Positions 24,717 through 32,815 of a stretch of DNA of 48,660 nucleotides are shown piece by piece. Each line of letters starts with the position of its first letter. Positions within the stretch are counted from its first letter, which is position 1. This DNA comes from a virus. The notes beneath the pieces are model-generated. The model did not search any database and had not been told where the DNA came from. It was given only the letters and a program-made list of their open reading frames with translations. The translations under genes were made by a program, and so were the position numbers. The stretch is taken from positions 1-48,660 of IMG/VR virus record IMGVR_UViG_3300031539_000055. One strand, written 5' to 3'.

Positions 24717-25102
24717 AAATCCGCGTGCCCCGAGACGGCCGCCTCCACCTGGCTCAGGATGTGCGGCGCGCGCAGCAGCTTGCGCACATTCTCCGGCGTG
24801 CACTCAGCCAGCGTCTCGCCGATCGTCCAGCCGGACCACCGCGTCACCGCGGCGGATGCCCGGAAGATCCGGTTGTAGAGGATGTCGGCCGGCTGCAACC
24901 GCTGCGAGCGCTGGTGCAGCATGCGCCGCTGCGTGGCCGTGTCCGCGTCCATCACCCGCTTCGACTCCTCGCCCACGACCGTGATGGTGCAGGGCGTCTT
25001 GCCGTCCGGCGCCAGGTACGGCTCGCCGTTCTTCTGGTAGATCGGGACGTCGACCTCCTGCTCGTCGAGCGCGATCACCGCTTCCATCTTCCCGATGTCC
25101 AT
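24692..25102 (-). CDS. Tail assembly chaperone, G-like
   Basis: A 136-residue protein starting MDIGKMEAVIALDEQEVDVP, with AGGAG 7 nt before the ATG at 25102; ATGs at 25117 and 25087 are less well placed. The acidic, small globular domain followed by a helical part (ESKRVMDADTATQRRMLHQR) fits phage tail chaperones encoded between the tail tube and tape measure genes. The final codons GAT TTT TCC contain the probable -1 slip site, producing a longer fusion with the next frame. Confidence 0.75.
   Translation of the reverse strand: MDIGKMEAVIALDEQEVDVPIYQKNGEPYLAPDGKTPCTITVVGEESKRVMDADTATQRRMLHQRSQRLQPADILYNRIFRASAAVTRWSGWTIGETLAECTPENVRKLLRAPHILSQVEAAVSGHADFSKPRSET
24714..24720 (-). promoter_or_regulatory. 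Probable -1 ribosomal frameshift site
   Basis: On the minus strand the sequence A-TTTTT-C lies in the chaperone overlap. In the first frame it is read GAT TTT TCC. A Phe-tRNA on TTT can slip back one base onto TTT and continue TTC CAA in the -1 frame. The heptamer does not match XXXYYYZ in the A site, so slippage would depend mostly on the P-site tRNA. Confidence 0.55.
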
Positions 25103-25149
25103 GTGCGTGCTCCTCATGGTTCGGCTCAGCCCCCCGACCCTGGCACGCT

Positions 25150-25172
25150 CCTGGACCGTCCTACTGTCCAGG
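25150..25172 (-). terminator. Hairpin between tail tube and chaperone genes
   Basis: CCTGGAC and GTCCAGG form a 7-bp stem with a 9-nt loop in the 149-nt gap after the tail tube gene. No U-tract is present. It may reduce read-through so that the abundant tube protein is made in excess, or protect the mRNA 3' end. Confidence 0.35.
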
Positions 25173-25251
25173 CAGGGCCGGAGGGACAAAGCCTGTGTTC
25201 CGCTACCTCTCACTCAGCGCCCGGAGGGCGTGCGCCCCAGGGGTCCTTCGC

Positions 25252-26733
25252 CTACGCGCCGCTCGAAACGATCTTGACCGGCGTGGCTTCCAGCGTCGAA
25301 GTGGCCACCGAGCTGCCGATCAGCAGCGACCGGGTCTCGATCTGCGCTCCGTCGCCGCCCAGCGGTGCGTCCACCCCACCGATCTTCACGCGCGGCAGGT
25401 ACAGGCTCACGCACGGCTTCGGCGCCGTCACAGGCTCTTCGAGCTTGATAGCGATGGAGAACTCCTCCTCCGCGTCGTAGTCGATCAGGTTCTGGAAGTC
25501 GCTGCGCAGGCCAGTGATGCTGCCCGACATGCTCAGGTCGTTATCGAAGATGTCCGGGCTCGTCAGGTTGCCGATCGTCGGCTCGCCCTTCGCCGCGATC
25601 GTGAAGTCCAGGTCCATGCCAGTGAACGTGGTCACCGCCACGCCATCCTTCAGGATCACCGAGTCGTCCGCCACCACCGAGATGCCCGTGGTGACACCCG
25701 GCAGCGTGAACCACGGCGAGGTGCCGACGAGCAGCAGCGTGCGGTCCATGCCCAGGAACGTCCACGTGATGGTCGCGTGCGCGCCGGGCTTGAACGAGAA
25801 CTTCACACCGACCAGTCGGCAGCCGAGGAACAGCTCCGTCAGGTCCATGTCCTCGTTGTACTGCTCGATCGTGTGAGACACGCGCACGGGCGTGGTGGGC
25901 AGGACGAGCTTCTTCAGCCGGCTCAGCGTGCAGGCCACGTCCGCGACCTGGATGGTCAGCGGGGTACCCACGACGGTCAGCGTGTTCGCCGCCACCGTGG
26001 CCACGCGCAGGTTGATGTCGTTGTTCAGCACGTTGCTCATCCCCGCCAGCCGGATGATGTCGCCAACGTAGATCACGCCGACGAACGAAGTCGTCCCAAC
26101 CGAGACGATCGTGTTGGTGGCCGTGATCTCCAGCGACTCGTGGGTCGGCGTGCCCGCTCCTGCATACGTCAGCACCTTGTTCAGCCGGGTGATCGTGCAG
26201 GCGATGTCCGCGCCTTCAACGGTCAGCGGCGTGCCGGCAATCGTGAGCACGTTGGCCGCCACAGCCGTGATGAGCAACTGAATGCCGTTGTTCGCCTCAC
26301 TGGTCATGTTCGACAGCACGATCACGTCACCCACGTAGAACACGTCGACGAAGCTGTCCGTGCCGACCTGCGTCAGCGTGCTTGCGTCGGTCACCTCCAA
26401 CGACAGGTGCGCAGCGGTGTTGTCGTAGGTCTTCGTGATGTCCGTGGACCAGACCGTGCGCAGCAGCGCAGCGAGCAGCATGTCGATGGCGCCGCCCACG
26501 CTCCACTCCGAGTTGAGCGAGCCGTCCACGGTCTTGAACCCAAGCCGCGGCATGGGCCGGATCATCGCGTCGTTGCGCTCAGCGCTCTGGATGTTGGCGC
26601 GGTTCAGCTTCAGTCCGGGGCTGTCTACCGTCCGCAGCACGCAAGCGCCGAATTCGGTCGCGGCCACGCCCGGGGTTGCGGCGACCTCGCGCTTGATCGC
26701 CACCAGGTAATTAGAACCTGTCTGGAAAGCCAT
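25252..26733 (-). CDS. Major tail tube protein with duplicated inserted domain
   Basis: A 493-residue protein starting MAFQTGSNYLVAIKREVAATPGVA, the usual start of phage tail tube proteins. The core is split by two homologous 80-residue modules at residues 109-188 and 198-277. Both follow the pattern HxSLEVT...SFVxVxYVGDxIxLxxM...NNxIxLxxxxVAANxLTxxGTPLT...ACTxxRLxK. The C-terminal half (VRVSHTIEQYNEDMDLTELFLGCRL, GATITWTFLG-like stretches) resumes the tube fold. Position after the tail terminator gene and before the chaperones supports the call. The modules probably decorate the tail surface. A strong ribosome site (GGAGGGAG) fits high expression. Confidence 0.85.
   Translation of the reverse strand: MAFQTGSNYLVAIKREVAATPGVAATEFGACVLRTVDSPGLKLNRANIQSAERNDAMIRPMPRLGFKTVDGSLNSEWSVGGAIDMLLAALLRTVWSTDITKTYDNTAAHLSLEVTDASTLTQVGTDSFVDVFYVGDVIVLSNMTSEANNGIQLLITAVAANVLTIAGTPLTVEGADIACTITRLNKVLTYAGAGTPTHESLEITATNTIVSVGTTSFVGVIYVGDIIRLAGMSNVLNNDINLRVATVAANTLTVVGTPLTIQVADVACTLSRLKKLVLPTTPVRVSHTIEQYNEDMDLTELFLGCRLVGVKFSFKPGAHATITWTFLGMDRTLLLVGTSPWFTLPGVTTGISVVADDSVILKDGVAVTTFTGMDLDFTIAAKGEPTIGNLTSPDIFDNDLSMSGSITGLRSDFQNLIDYDAEEEFSIAIKLEEPVTAPKPCVSLYLPRVKIGGVDAPLGGDGAQIETRSLLIGSSVATSTLEATPVKIVSSGA
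25903..26409 (-). repeat. Tandem duplicated domain in tail tube gene
   Basis: Two copies (26409-26170 and 26142-25903) encode homologous 80-residue modules separated by about nine residues. They differ at many positions, so the duplication is old. A related module occurs in the next-upstream tail gene (27421-26753, residues about 24-100). Confidence 0.8.
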
Positions 26734-26752
26734 GTGAGTCTCCCTCCTGCGT

Positions 26753-27421
26753 TCAGGAGTTGATGGTGGTCATGCGCAGGGGGATGGTCACAGGTACCGT
26801 GGCCCACCCCGACTTGCGTTGGATCGACTGGCCCCGGTATGGGGCCGGATCACCCCTGACCCGCAGCACGTCGCCGTTGGCTAGGGTCATCGTTGAATGC
26901 GGCTTGAACAACTTCAGCAGCGCGTCCGTGTATGCGTTCACCGCGTCCGTCCCCACGCCCTCGGGCACGTTCACGCGCACGATGTAGAGCGGCGTCAGCT
27001 CCAGCCAGCCCAGCGCCTTGCCGAGCGTGATCTGCACCGCAGGGCCGGGCACCAGCTCCTCCTCTACGTAGGGACTGCCTGTGGTGGGCGCGAACGCCTC
27101 GTTCTCCCACTCGCGCCCAGCCGGCAGTCCGACCGTCAGCGTCTTGCCGGCGGCTGCCACCTCTACGCCAAGCGTGCGCGTCACGGTCAGCGTGAGCGCC
27201 GAGACGGCCTTCACCACGGCCACGCCGTTGTTGCCGGCCACGGTCATCCCAGCGGCCACGATCTCCATGCCCGCGTAGAACCCATCGGTCAGGAAGGAGC
27301 CCGCTGCGCGCACGTATGCCGTTGTGGTCGCGCTCATGTTGATGGCACCAGTCGTCGCGACCGAGAGCGTGATGAGCTGCGCCCGAAGCGCCCGCTGCAC
27401 CTGGAGGTAGCTGACGCTCAT
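26753..27421 (-). CDS. Tail terminator / tail completion protein
   Basis: A 222-residue protein starting MSVSYLQVQRALRAQLITL. It overlaps the upstream gp10-like gene by ATGA and precedes the tail tube gene, the classical position of the tail terminator. The ends fit that role (NAYTDALLKLFKPHSTMTL near the C-terminus). Residues about 24-100 (SFLTDGFYAGMEIVAAG...GNNGVAVVKAVSALTLTV) look like an inserted copy of the module that is duplicated in the tube protein. Name assigned by position and general resemblance. Confidence 0.7.
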   Translation of the reverse strand: MSVSYLQVQRALRAQLITLSVATTGAINMSATTTAYVRAAGSFLTDGFYAGMEIVAAGMTVAGNNGVAVVKAVSALTLTVTRTLGVEVAAAGKTLTVGLPAGREWENEAFAPTTGSPYVEEELVPGPAVQITLGKALGWLELTPLYIVRVNVPEGVGTDAVNAYTDALLKLFKPHSTMTLANGDVLRVRGDPAPYRGQSIQRKSGWATVPVTIPLRMTTINS

Positions 27422-27792
27422 GGTCCACCGCCCTTCAGTACCTCGGCCACGCTTGCATCCACCAGTCGTTGGAACCCCGTGCGCGTCAGCGCCCGAGAGT
27501 GGAACCCGCCCACCACAGAGCGTAGCGTCAGCTTGCCGTACGGCCCGATGCCCTCCTCGATGGCCGGCGCGTATTCCAGCCCGGAGGCCGAACGCGCATG
27601 CCACTCCTCGGGGAACGTCAGTTGCCAGGACCGGCGCAAGTCGCCCGTCTGCTGCGGCTGCCCAGGCGAGGCCGTTACGTCAGACCCAAACACCAACGAC
27701 TCCTGCATCTTTTCGGCTACACGCACGAATAGGCGCCGCTGCCGCTGGTGGATCATCGCCACCACATCCGCGATCGGAGGATTGATGCTCAT
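27418..27792 (-). CDS. HK97 gp10-like head-tail/tail completion protein
   Basis: A 124-residue protein (MSINPPIADVVAMIHQRQRR...). The motifs GDLRRSWQLTFPEEW and LEYAPAIEEGIGPYG match the HK97 gp10 pattern (G.LR.S, YA..vE.GT). These proteins form part of the neck where tail joins head. Overlaps both neighbours by ATGA. Confidence 0.8.
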   Translation of the reverse strand: MSINPPIADVVAMIHQRQRRLFVRVAEKMQESLVFGSDVTASPGQPQQTGDLRRSWQLTFPEEWHARSASGLEYAPAIEEGIGPYGKLTLRSVVGGFHSRALTRTGFQRLVDASVAEVLKGGGP

Positions 27793-28145
27793 GCCGCTAC
27801 CACCACCCTACCGAGCAGCAGGGTGCCTCCAGGTGCGATGCCCTTCGTGTGCTTGACCGTGTACGTGGTCCCGTCCCACGCTACCGTCATCCCAAGCGTA
27901 GGCAGCGAGTACCCGGCGTCGGGCGCGAGCAGCAACGTTACCGCAGCCGCACCGATCAGCTTCAGCGCCTCGTACAGCTTCTCGCTGCCTGGCGTGGCGA
28001 TCGCGTAACCCGGAACCGTCGTTACCGACACCGTGCTGCCTCCCGTCGCGTGGTCAACCGTGGTCGTCAGCCCGGTGAACGTCACCCGGGCCCCAGCCCT
28101 CTGTACCTGCCTGTACGCCCGCGCTCGCGTGGCAGCGTAGCCCAT
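27789..28145 (-). CDS. Head-tail connector (stopper-like) protein
   Basis: A 118-residue protein (MGYAATRARAYRQVQRAGAR...) with beta-rich content (VTFTGLTTTVDHATGGSTVSVTTVPGYAI, GMTVAWDGTTYTVKH). Its place between the adaptor and gp10-like genes and its size fit a head-closure or stopper protein. The call rests on synteny. Confidence 0.65.
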   Translation of the reverse strand: MGYAATRARAYRQVQRAGARVTFTGLTTTVDHATGGSTVSVTTVPGYAIATPGSEKLYEALKLIGAAAVTLLLAPDAGYSLPTLGMTVAWDGTTYTVKHTKGIAPGGTLLLGRVVVAA

Positions 28146-28149
28146 CGCC

Positions 28150-28734
28150 CTAGCACCGCATCAGCGTCAAGCCCGTCTTGCTGGGCTCCAGAAGCGCAGC
28201 GATCCGAGCCATCACTCGCGGGTACCGCACCAGGCCAGTGGCCCGCTGCGACTGCCCCACAAATACCGTCTCCAGCACGTCCGTCACGCTGGACTTGATG
28301 TTCGTGTCCGGGTCCAGCCCCGCTACGTCCTCAGTCCCGGCGCGCAGGAACTCCAGCGCCAACTCGATCTGCGCTTCCTTCACCCGCCCGGGTACGATGG
28401 TCGTCAGGTAGTAGACGATTGTGCTGAATGGCTCCTCCAGGTCCCGGTACCCGCTCACGAGCAGCCCCTCGTTGTCCGGGTCGTCCGGGTCCGGCACGTA
28501 GTCGCGCGGCCAGCTGAGCGCCTGCGTTGTGTTCACGCGACGCCCCTTCCAGACGCCCAGGTTGCTCAGCTCGCGGCATGCTTCCAGCAATGCCGTGTTC
28601 TGGTCATCAGCCGACGCCCCGGTGAAGGCCGTGGCGTTCAGCCTCGCCGATAGGTACAGCGTGGCCTCTGCAAGCGTGGCGAACGTGTTCGCGTCCGCCG
28701 CCCCAACCGTCGGGACCAATGCCGGAGGTGCCAT
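28150..28734 (-). CDS. Head-tail adaptor (DnaT-like connector family)
   Basis: A 194-residue protein. The pattern ADANTFATLAEATLYLSARLNATAFTGA...ALLEACRELSNLGVWKGRRVNTTQALSWPRDYVPD...EPFSTIVYYLTTIVPGRVKEAQIELALEFL matches the phage connector family annotated as DnaT-like ssDNA-binding protein, which acts as the adaptor beneath the portal. It ends 4 nt before the next connector gene. Confidence 0.75.
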   Translation of the reverse strand: MAPPALVPTVGAADANTFATLAEATLYLSARLNATAFTGASADDQNTALLEACRELSNLGVWKGRRVNTTQALSWPRDYVPDPDDPDNEGLLVSGYRDLEEPFSTIVYYLTTIVPGRVKEAQIELALEFLRAGTEDVAGLDPDTNIKSSVTDVLETVFVGQSQRATGLVRYPRVMARIAALLEPSKTGLTLMRC

Positions 28735-28746
28735 CCATCAGCCTCC

Positions 28747-29112
28747 CTATTCCTTGGGGAACTTCCGCGGCCGACCTGGCCCGCGCTTCACTCCTGGTGC
28801 CGGGATCTCGATGGGGTGGGCCTCTGTGGCCGCCCCCAACACCAGCGGAACCGCTACCTCCCCGGTGCTCAGGGGATGGACCTTCGCACTGCCCACAGGC
28901 GTGCCCTGGGGCTCTGGTACGCTTTCGGCGACCACCACTGGCGCCCCCTCCTCGCTGGCAGGGGGCGTCAGGGTGTACTCGCCGTGCGCGACCATCCCTC
29001 GGGCGTCTACGGGCCACCGTTCGATCGCTTCACCTGTAACGACATGGTACAACGTCACCTTGCCGGTCGGGTTCGCGCCGAATATCAGCGTCTTGCCGAA
29101 GACGTCCGCCAT
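28747..29112 (-). CDS. Small protein with AT-hook-like basic end
   Basis: A 121-residue protein (MADVFGKTLIFGANPTGKVT...). The first 40 residues look beta-rich. The middle is Pro/Ala/Val-rich and disordered, and the C-terminus VKRGPGRPRKFPKE contains the AT-hook core GRPRK. It lies among capsid and connector genes. It may be a minor head protein contacting DNA, or a decoration-related protein; unproved. Confidence 0.6.
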   Translation of the reverse strand: MADVFGKTLIFGANPTGKVTLYHVVTGEAIERWPVDARGMVAHGEYTLTPPASEEGAPVVVAESVPEPQGTPVGSAKVHPLSTGEVAVPLVLGAATEAHPIEIPAPGVKRGPGRPRKFPKE

Positions 29113-29116
29113 GGTA

Positions 29117-29566
29117 CTACGCCTTCAGCGCGCAGTGCGCCGTGTACGTGATGCCCGTGTTCGTGCCGGTGATGATGTTGTAGAGCCGCAGGTACTGATA
29201 CGCGGTACCGTTCTGCTCGTTGGTGAACGCGATCTCGTAGTGGCCGACCACGTCCAGGGCCGCCCCGTCCCCGCGGGTCGTGTGCCCACCGGCAGAGCCG
29301 ACGGACAACTGGCCGAGGTTCTGGATCGCCGCGCCGAACGTGGAGCTGCTCGAGCCCTGGACTACGATGTCGTCCAGCTCGTCGTTGTCGCCAACGTCCA
29401 TCACGGTGATGTCCACCATCACCCGCCCGTCGATGCGGACTGCCGCGCCGAGGTTGATGATCTTGGCGGCTGCCCCGACTTCTGCGGGCGCGGACGCGGC
29501 GCACAGCACCCCGTCGCTCATCAGCATCGCATAGTCGAAGGTTGCGTCCTTCATGTTCCTGGTCAT
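29117..29566 (-). CDS. Bbp16-like capsid decoration/cement protein
   Basis: A 149-residue protein (MTRNMKDATFDYAMLMSDG...). The pattern VMVDITVMDVGDNDELDDIVVQGSSSSTF...GHYEIAFTNEQNGTAYQYLRLYNIITGTN resembles the Bbp16 family of capsid cement proteins from podovirus BPP-1 relatives. Its location just after capsid genes agrees. Not confirmed by search. Confidence 0.6.
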   Translation of the reverse strand: MTRNMKDATFDYAMLMSDGVLCAASAPAEVGAAAKIINLGAAVRIDGRVMVDITVMDVGDNDELDDIVVQGSSSSTFGAAIQNLGQLSVGSAGGHTTRGDGAALDVVGHYEIAFTNEQNGTAYQYLRLYNIITGTNTGITYTAHCALKA

Positions 29567-29646
29567 GGCCTGCGTCCTCCGTCAGAAGTAAGTGCGAGGA
29601 CCCACCCCGCGTCTGGCACGTCTCCGTGTCACCGTGCTTGTCCTGC

Positions 29647-29675
29647 CCGGGGGCGAGCGCAATGCCCGCCCCCGG
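29647..29675 (-). terminator. GC-rich hairpin after the large structural gene
   Basis: CCGGGGGCG and CGCCCCCGG form a 9-bp perfect stem with an 11-nt loop, starting 11 nt past the stop of the 479-residue structural gene. In the minus direction no U-tract follows (GCAGG). A terminator or a 3'-end stabiliser separating highly expressed capsid genes from connectors is likely. Confidence 0.5.
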
Positions 29676-29685
29676 TTTCCTAGCC

Positions 29686-31125
29686 TTACGTCAGTACTGC
29701 CGGAGGTGCAGCCGTGACCGGCAGGTCGTAGAAGTTGAACGCCGCCGCATTCGCGGCACCTGCGCCAACAGCGATGTTCGAGGTGTTCGCTGTCCAAGCG
29801 ACACCAGCGTTGCACTGGACGGTGAGGTACCCGAGCTGCGTGTTGAGGGCGGTCACGGCAGGAAGCGCCGCGATGGCCGCAGCCTCGTCCGCGTAGTTCT
29901 GATCCGCAGCCGGGCTCACGGTCGAAACCACACCGGGGTCCGTCGTCTGGATCAGCCAGATGCCCCACCACGATCCGCCGTTCGGGGTGACGTTGATCGT
30001 GTCAGCCGCCGAGAAGGCGATGGGGTCTTCCGCCACCTTGGAATAGTGCAGGCCCGCGCGCCGGAAGATCGTGGTGGTTGTGGTCTGGAACGATGTGGTC
30101 GGCGCACCCGATACCAAGAGGGTTGCGATGGTCGCCATCCCATCCGCGATGTAGCTGCGGATGCCGTTGAGCCACGTCAGCAGCGCAGCGGCGAAGTTTG
30201 TGCTCTGGATCACCGGCGTGAGCACCTGCACGTACACGTCCAGCGCTCCAGCCGTACCGGCTGCCGTGATGGTCGCCCGCACGTTTTCAGCCGCAGGGAT
30301 GCGGATGAGCCGCGACGCGCGATCACCGATGATCCACGCACCGGCCATGAAGTCGTCCACCACGCTGTTGATGACGTTCGTGGTGCCGATGTCGATGTCC
30401 GGCCCGCCCGCAGCGGCCTCCGTGGCCACCACGGTCACCAGCGCCAGCCGCTCGTGCGTGGCGTCGGCTGCCAGGATCTCCAGCGGCGACCCGGCGGCAT
30501 GGTCCACCGCCACCGCTGCCACCGTGTTGTAGCCCAGCGCAACGGCGGGTATCGTTCTGCCGATGACCGCATTGTCCGCGATAATCGGGGCCGTCACGCA
30601 CTTGGCCTGCAGCTCGTTCGTGCCGATGTCGTACCCGCCCTGGCGCACGGTCCACATGATCTGCCCGAGGGTCGCCGACTTCACCGCGATGCGCCCAACG
30701 ATCTGGATAATCGAGTCCGCCGCAGTCGGAGCCGTCAGCGTCCAGCCGCCTGCCGTCTCGGACAGGTAGACGGGATCGTCTACCGTGCCCGCGTTGGTGT
30801 TCAGCGTCGCCACGCTCAGCCCGCTTGTGTAGGCGAGCCCCGTTGCCCCGGCCAGCAGGGCATTCGGCAGGTAGAACAACGCGGCAGCACTGTCCACGTT
30901 GGCGTCGGCCAGGGCGACTTCACTTACCCCGCCCGTTACCCCGGTCACGTAGACCAGCGCGTCGCGCGCCATGTCCACGCCCGTGTTGTTCACTACTACA
31001 GTGGCCTCGCCAGCGCCGCCGGGGCCAACAAGGACCCCCTGCTGCACCTCCACGTCCACGTCCTGGCGAGCCCGTCGTCCGGTCCCGGTATCCACCCACC
31101 CGGGGAACGTCACAGTCTGCGTCAT
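29686..31125 (-). CDS. Capsid-associated structural protein (decoration or head fibre)
   Basis: A 479-residue protein starting MTQTVTFPGWVDTGTGRRARQ, with GGAG before the ATG. N-terminal residues 1 to about 100 hold VVVNNTGVDMARDALVYVTG, resembling a DUF2190-like capsid-side domain. The rest is rich in Ala, Thr and Val and predicted beta-rich (GGSWWGIWLIQTTDPGVVSTV). No catalytic motif. Its position two genes after the major capsid gene suggests a head decoration or fibre protein. Confidence 0.6.
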   Translation of the reverse strand: MTQTVTFPGWVDTGTGRRARQDVDVEVQQGVLVGPGGAGEATVVVNNTGVDMARDALVYVTGVTGGVSEVALADANVDSAAALFYLPNALLAGATGLAYTSGLSVATLNTNAGTVDDPVYLSETAGGWTLTAPTAADSIIQIVGRIAVKSATLGQIMWTVRQGGYDIGTNELQAKCVTAPIIADNAVIGRTIPAVALGYNTVAAVAVDHAAGSPLEILAADATHERLALVTVVATEAAAGGPDIDIGTTNVINSVVDDFMAGAWIIGDRASRLIRIPAAENVRATITAAGTAGALDVYVQVLTPVIQSTNFAAALLTWLNGIRSYIADGMATIATLLVSGAPTTSFQTTTTTIFRRAGLHYSKVAEDPIAFSAADTINVTPNGGSWWGIWLIQTTDPGVVSTVSPAADQNYADEAAAIAALPAVTALNTQLGYLTVQCNAGVAWTANTSNIAVGAGAANAAAFNFYDLPVTAAPPAVLT

Positions 31126-31137
31126 GGGAATCTCCTT

Positions 31138-31641
31138 TCAGCCAGTGTTTGAAATGGGTCCGCGCCGGTTCAGAACACTCAACCGACGCTTGATGTCTTC
31201 GCGTTCGATGACCACGTCAGGATCAAGTGCTGGCGCTCCGCCCCGGATGTGCAGATAGGGCTTCTGCGTGCGCCCGATCCCCCGGAACTCAAGCGCCAGC
31301 CGTGCCTGATCCCGCTTGATGACCAGATACGGAAGCACGGCCCGCAGTACTACCTCTGCCTGATGGCCATAGACCACCCAATCGTACCGGGTCGCCCACT
31401 TCCCCGGGTTCGTGTTCCGGCTCATCTGTCGCCCACTGCCGAACGTGTCGATCAGCCAAACCATGAGCGCTTCGCTCGTGTTGGTGACCGACATGCGCAG
31501 CGCGTGCGACACGTTCCGGGAGTTCGGGGCCTTGGTGGAGGTGATGTTGATAGAACCTTCACCATCAATAATCCCCGCCAGATACGCCAAGAGCGCGGGA
31601 TCATCCGGTAAGACCGTGCGAGGCAACCGCGGGCCGCCCAT
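31138..31641 (-). CDS. Single-motif LAGLIDADG homing endonuclease
   Basis: A 167-residue protein starting MGGPRLPRTVLPDDPALLAY. The motif LAYLAGIIDGEGSINI is a LAGLIDADG helix with the catalytic acidic residue. MSVTNTSEALMVWLIDTFGSG and RYDWVVYGHQAEVVLRAVLPYLVIKRDQARLALEF follow, as in small single-motif phage enzymes that act as dimers. The ATG lies 2 nt after the major capsid gene stop, so it is translated from the capsid transcript. Insertion beside the most conserved head gene is typical of free-standing homing genes. Confidence 0.88.
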   Translation of the reverse strand: MGGPRLPRTVLPDDPALLAYLAGIIDGEGSINITSTKAPNSRNVSHALRMSVTNTSEALMVWLIDTFGSGRQMSRNTNPGKWATRYDWVVYGHQAEVVLRAVLPYLVIKRDQARLALEFRGIGRTQKPYLHIRGGAPALDPDVVIEREDIKRRLSVLNRRGPISNTG

Positions 31642-31643
31642 GT

Positions 31644-32588
31644 TCAAACCACCACTGCGGCATTGCTGATTCCGCCGAGGCGCGCAGCGGCGCGGCCGTG
31701 CTCGATGCACAGCCCGGCGAACCACTCGACCCGCGTGCGGAACAGCGGGCTGTCGTCCAGCTCCCCGAGGTCACGCACGTCCATGATGCCGTTCTGGATG
31801 CCGGTCACCAGGCCATCGCCGAACCCGACGCAGTAGATCGACGTCGAGGTGGCACCGCCCGGCGTCCCGAGGATGTCGCCTTCCTCGTCGAACAGCAGCG
31901 GCTCGGTGCCGCCGTTGTCGCTGTACGCCACGAGGATCGGGATGTCGTTGTACCGGGTCACCCGACGGCCGAACGCGTCCAGGTCGTAGGTGATGTATCC
32001 GCCCACCGTCGCCAGGCGTGCGGCGGCGCTCAGGCGCCGGCGGATCGTCCGGTTCATGATGAGGGCGGAAGGCTGCGTCACCGCGTCGACCAGCTCGTCC
32101 AGCTTGGCGAGTGAGAGCGCATCGCCAGCGTCCGTGGTGCCAGCAGCGATGAGCTGCGTGCCGGTCAGCCGCGCCTGCAGCCCGTCGAACTCGCGCGGCT
32201 GCGTGGCGCTGTCGCCCTTGATGATGACGCGCGTCAGCTCAGCAGCCAGCGCCTTCACCTTCATCTCCTCATGTGCGGCCCGCACCGCGGAGCCGCCCGT
32301 GCGCATGATGAAGGTGTCCACATCCAGGTCGCCGCCGCAGATCCTCAGCGACTCGACCAGCGGGTTGATCGTACCGGTGCTCGCCGTGTAGCTCTCGTTC
32401 ACGCCCCGGAACGCGACGGCGGGCAGCGAGCCCTCTCGGTTGTAGGCGTAGGCGTTGCCCGCGATGTCCTTCATGGGCAGCGCCATCAGAATATCGGAAG
32501 CCCGTGCGAACATGCTGATGACGGAGGCGCGAATAGTCTCGCCCCCATTGGCCATGAGCTTCGCGGCCTCTACCAAGGTGAGTGACAT
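31644..32588 (-). CDS. Major capsid protein, HK97-fold
   Basis: A 314-residue protein (MSLTLVEAAKLMANGGETIRASVISMFARASDIL). Residues AYNREGSLPAVAFRGVNESYTASTGTINPLVESLRICGGDLDVDTF form the N-arm/E-loop region seen in this capsid group. MNRTIRRRLSAAARLATVGGYITYDLDAFGRRVTRYNDIPILVAYSDN and GLCIEHGRAAARLGGI are its P- and A-domain signatures. Position after the scaffold gene and expected size support the call. No N-terminal protease-processed delta domain is seen. Preceded by a 272-nt leader with several inverted repeats. Confidence 0.85.
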   Translation of the reverse strand: MSLTLVEAAKLMANGGETIRASVISMFARASDILMALPMKDIAGNAYAYNREGSLPAVAFRGVNESYTASTGTINPLVESLRICGGDLDVDTFIMRTGGSAVRAAHEEMKVKALAAELTRVIIKGDSATQPREFDGLQARLTGTQLIAAGTTDAGDALSLAKLDELVDAVTQPSALIMNRTIRRRLSAAARLATVGGYITYDLDAFGRRVTRYNDIPILVAYSDNGGTEPLLFDEEGDILGTPGGATSTSIYCVGFGDGLVTGIQNGIMDVRDLGELDDSPLFRTRVEWFAGLCIEHGRAAARLGGISNAAVVV

Positions 32589-32660
32589 TGTCGTGCCCTC
32601 GTGGTCAGATGGTTAGCCTTGATGGCCTCCACCCTCTCGGGCCCGACAACGTGCGGTGAA

Positions 32661-32748
32661 ACCGAGGGGATTCGGCCCTTCCTGTTCACCAACCCCGCGC
32701 GCTCGGAGGATCCCCCTCTGGCACTCAGGTTGGGCCGAATCCCTCGGT
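32661..32748 (-). promoter_or_regulatory. Long inverted repeat in the capsid gene leader
   Basis: The 18-nt arm at 32661-32678 and the 17-nt arm at 32732-32748 are reverse complements apart from one extra G. They enclose 53 nt. In the minus-strand RNA this gives a long stem upstream of the major capsid gene. It could stabilise the capsid mRNA, terminate scaffold transcription in part, or bind a protein. Confidence 0.6.
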
Positions 32749-32772
32749 CCACTACCGTCACTCGCCCTGTCA

Positions 32773-32791
32773 CCGCGGTATCCCACCGCGG
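32773..32791 (-). promoter_or_regulatory. Short hairpin in capsid leader
   Basis: CCGCGGT and ACCGCGG pair perfectly with a 5-nt loop. Directly adjoining another hairpin on the downstream-coordinate side, it is part of a structured spacer between scaffold and capsid genes. Confidence 0.5.
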
Positions 32792-32815
32792 GAGCGATTC
32801 TATCGGCGATCGCTC
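32792..32815 (-). promoter_or_regulatory. Second short hairpin in capsid leader
   Basis: GAGCGAT and ATCGCTC pair perfectly around a 10-nt loop, immediately next to the previous hairpin. It lies 46 nt after the scaffold stop codon in the transcript. Confidence 0.5.

Noticed and set aside
27422-27604. Extended N-terminus of the tail terminator frame
   Set aside because: The extension is a shadow of the gp10-like gene; the ATGA overlap at 27421 gives the proper start.
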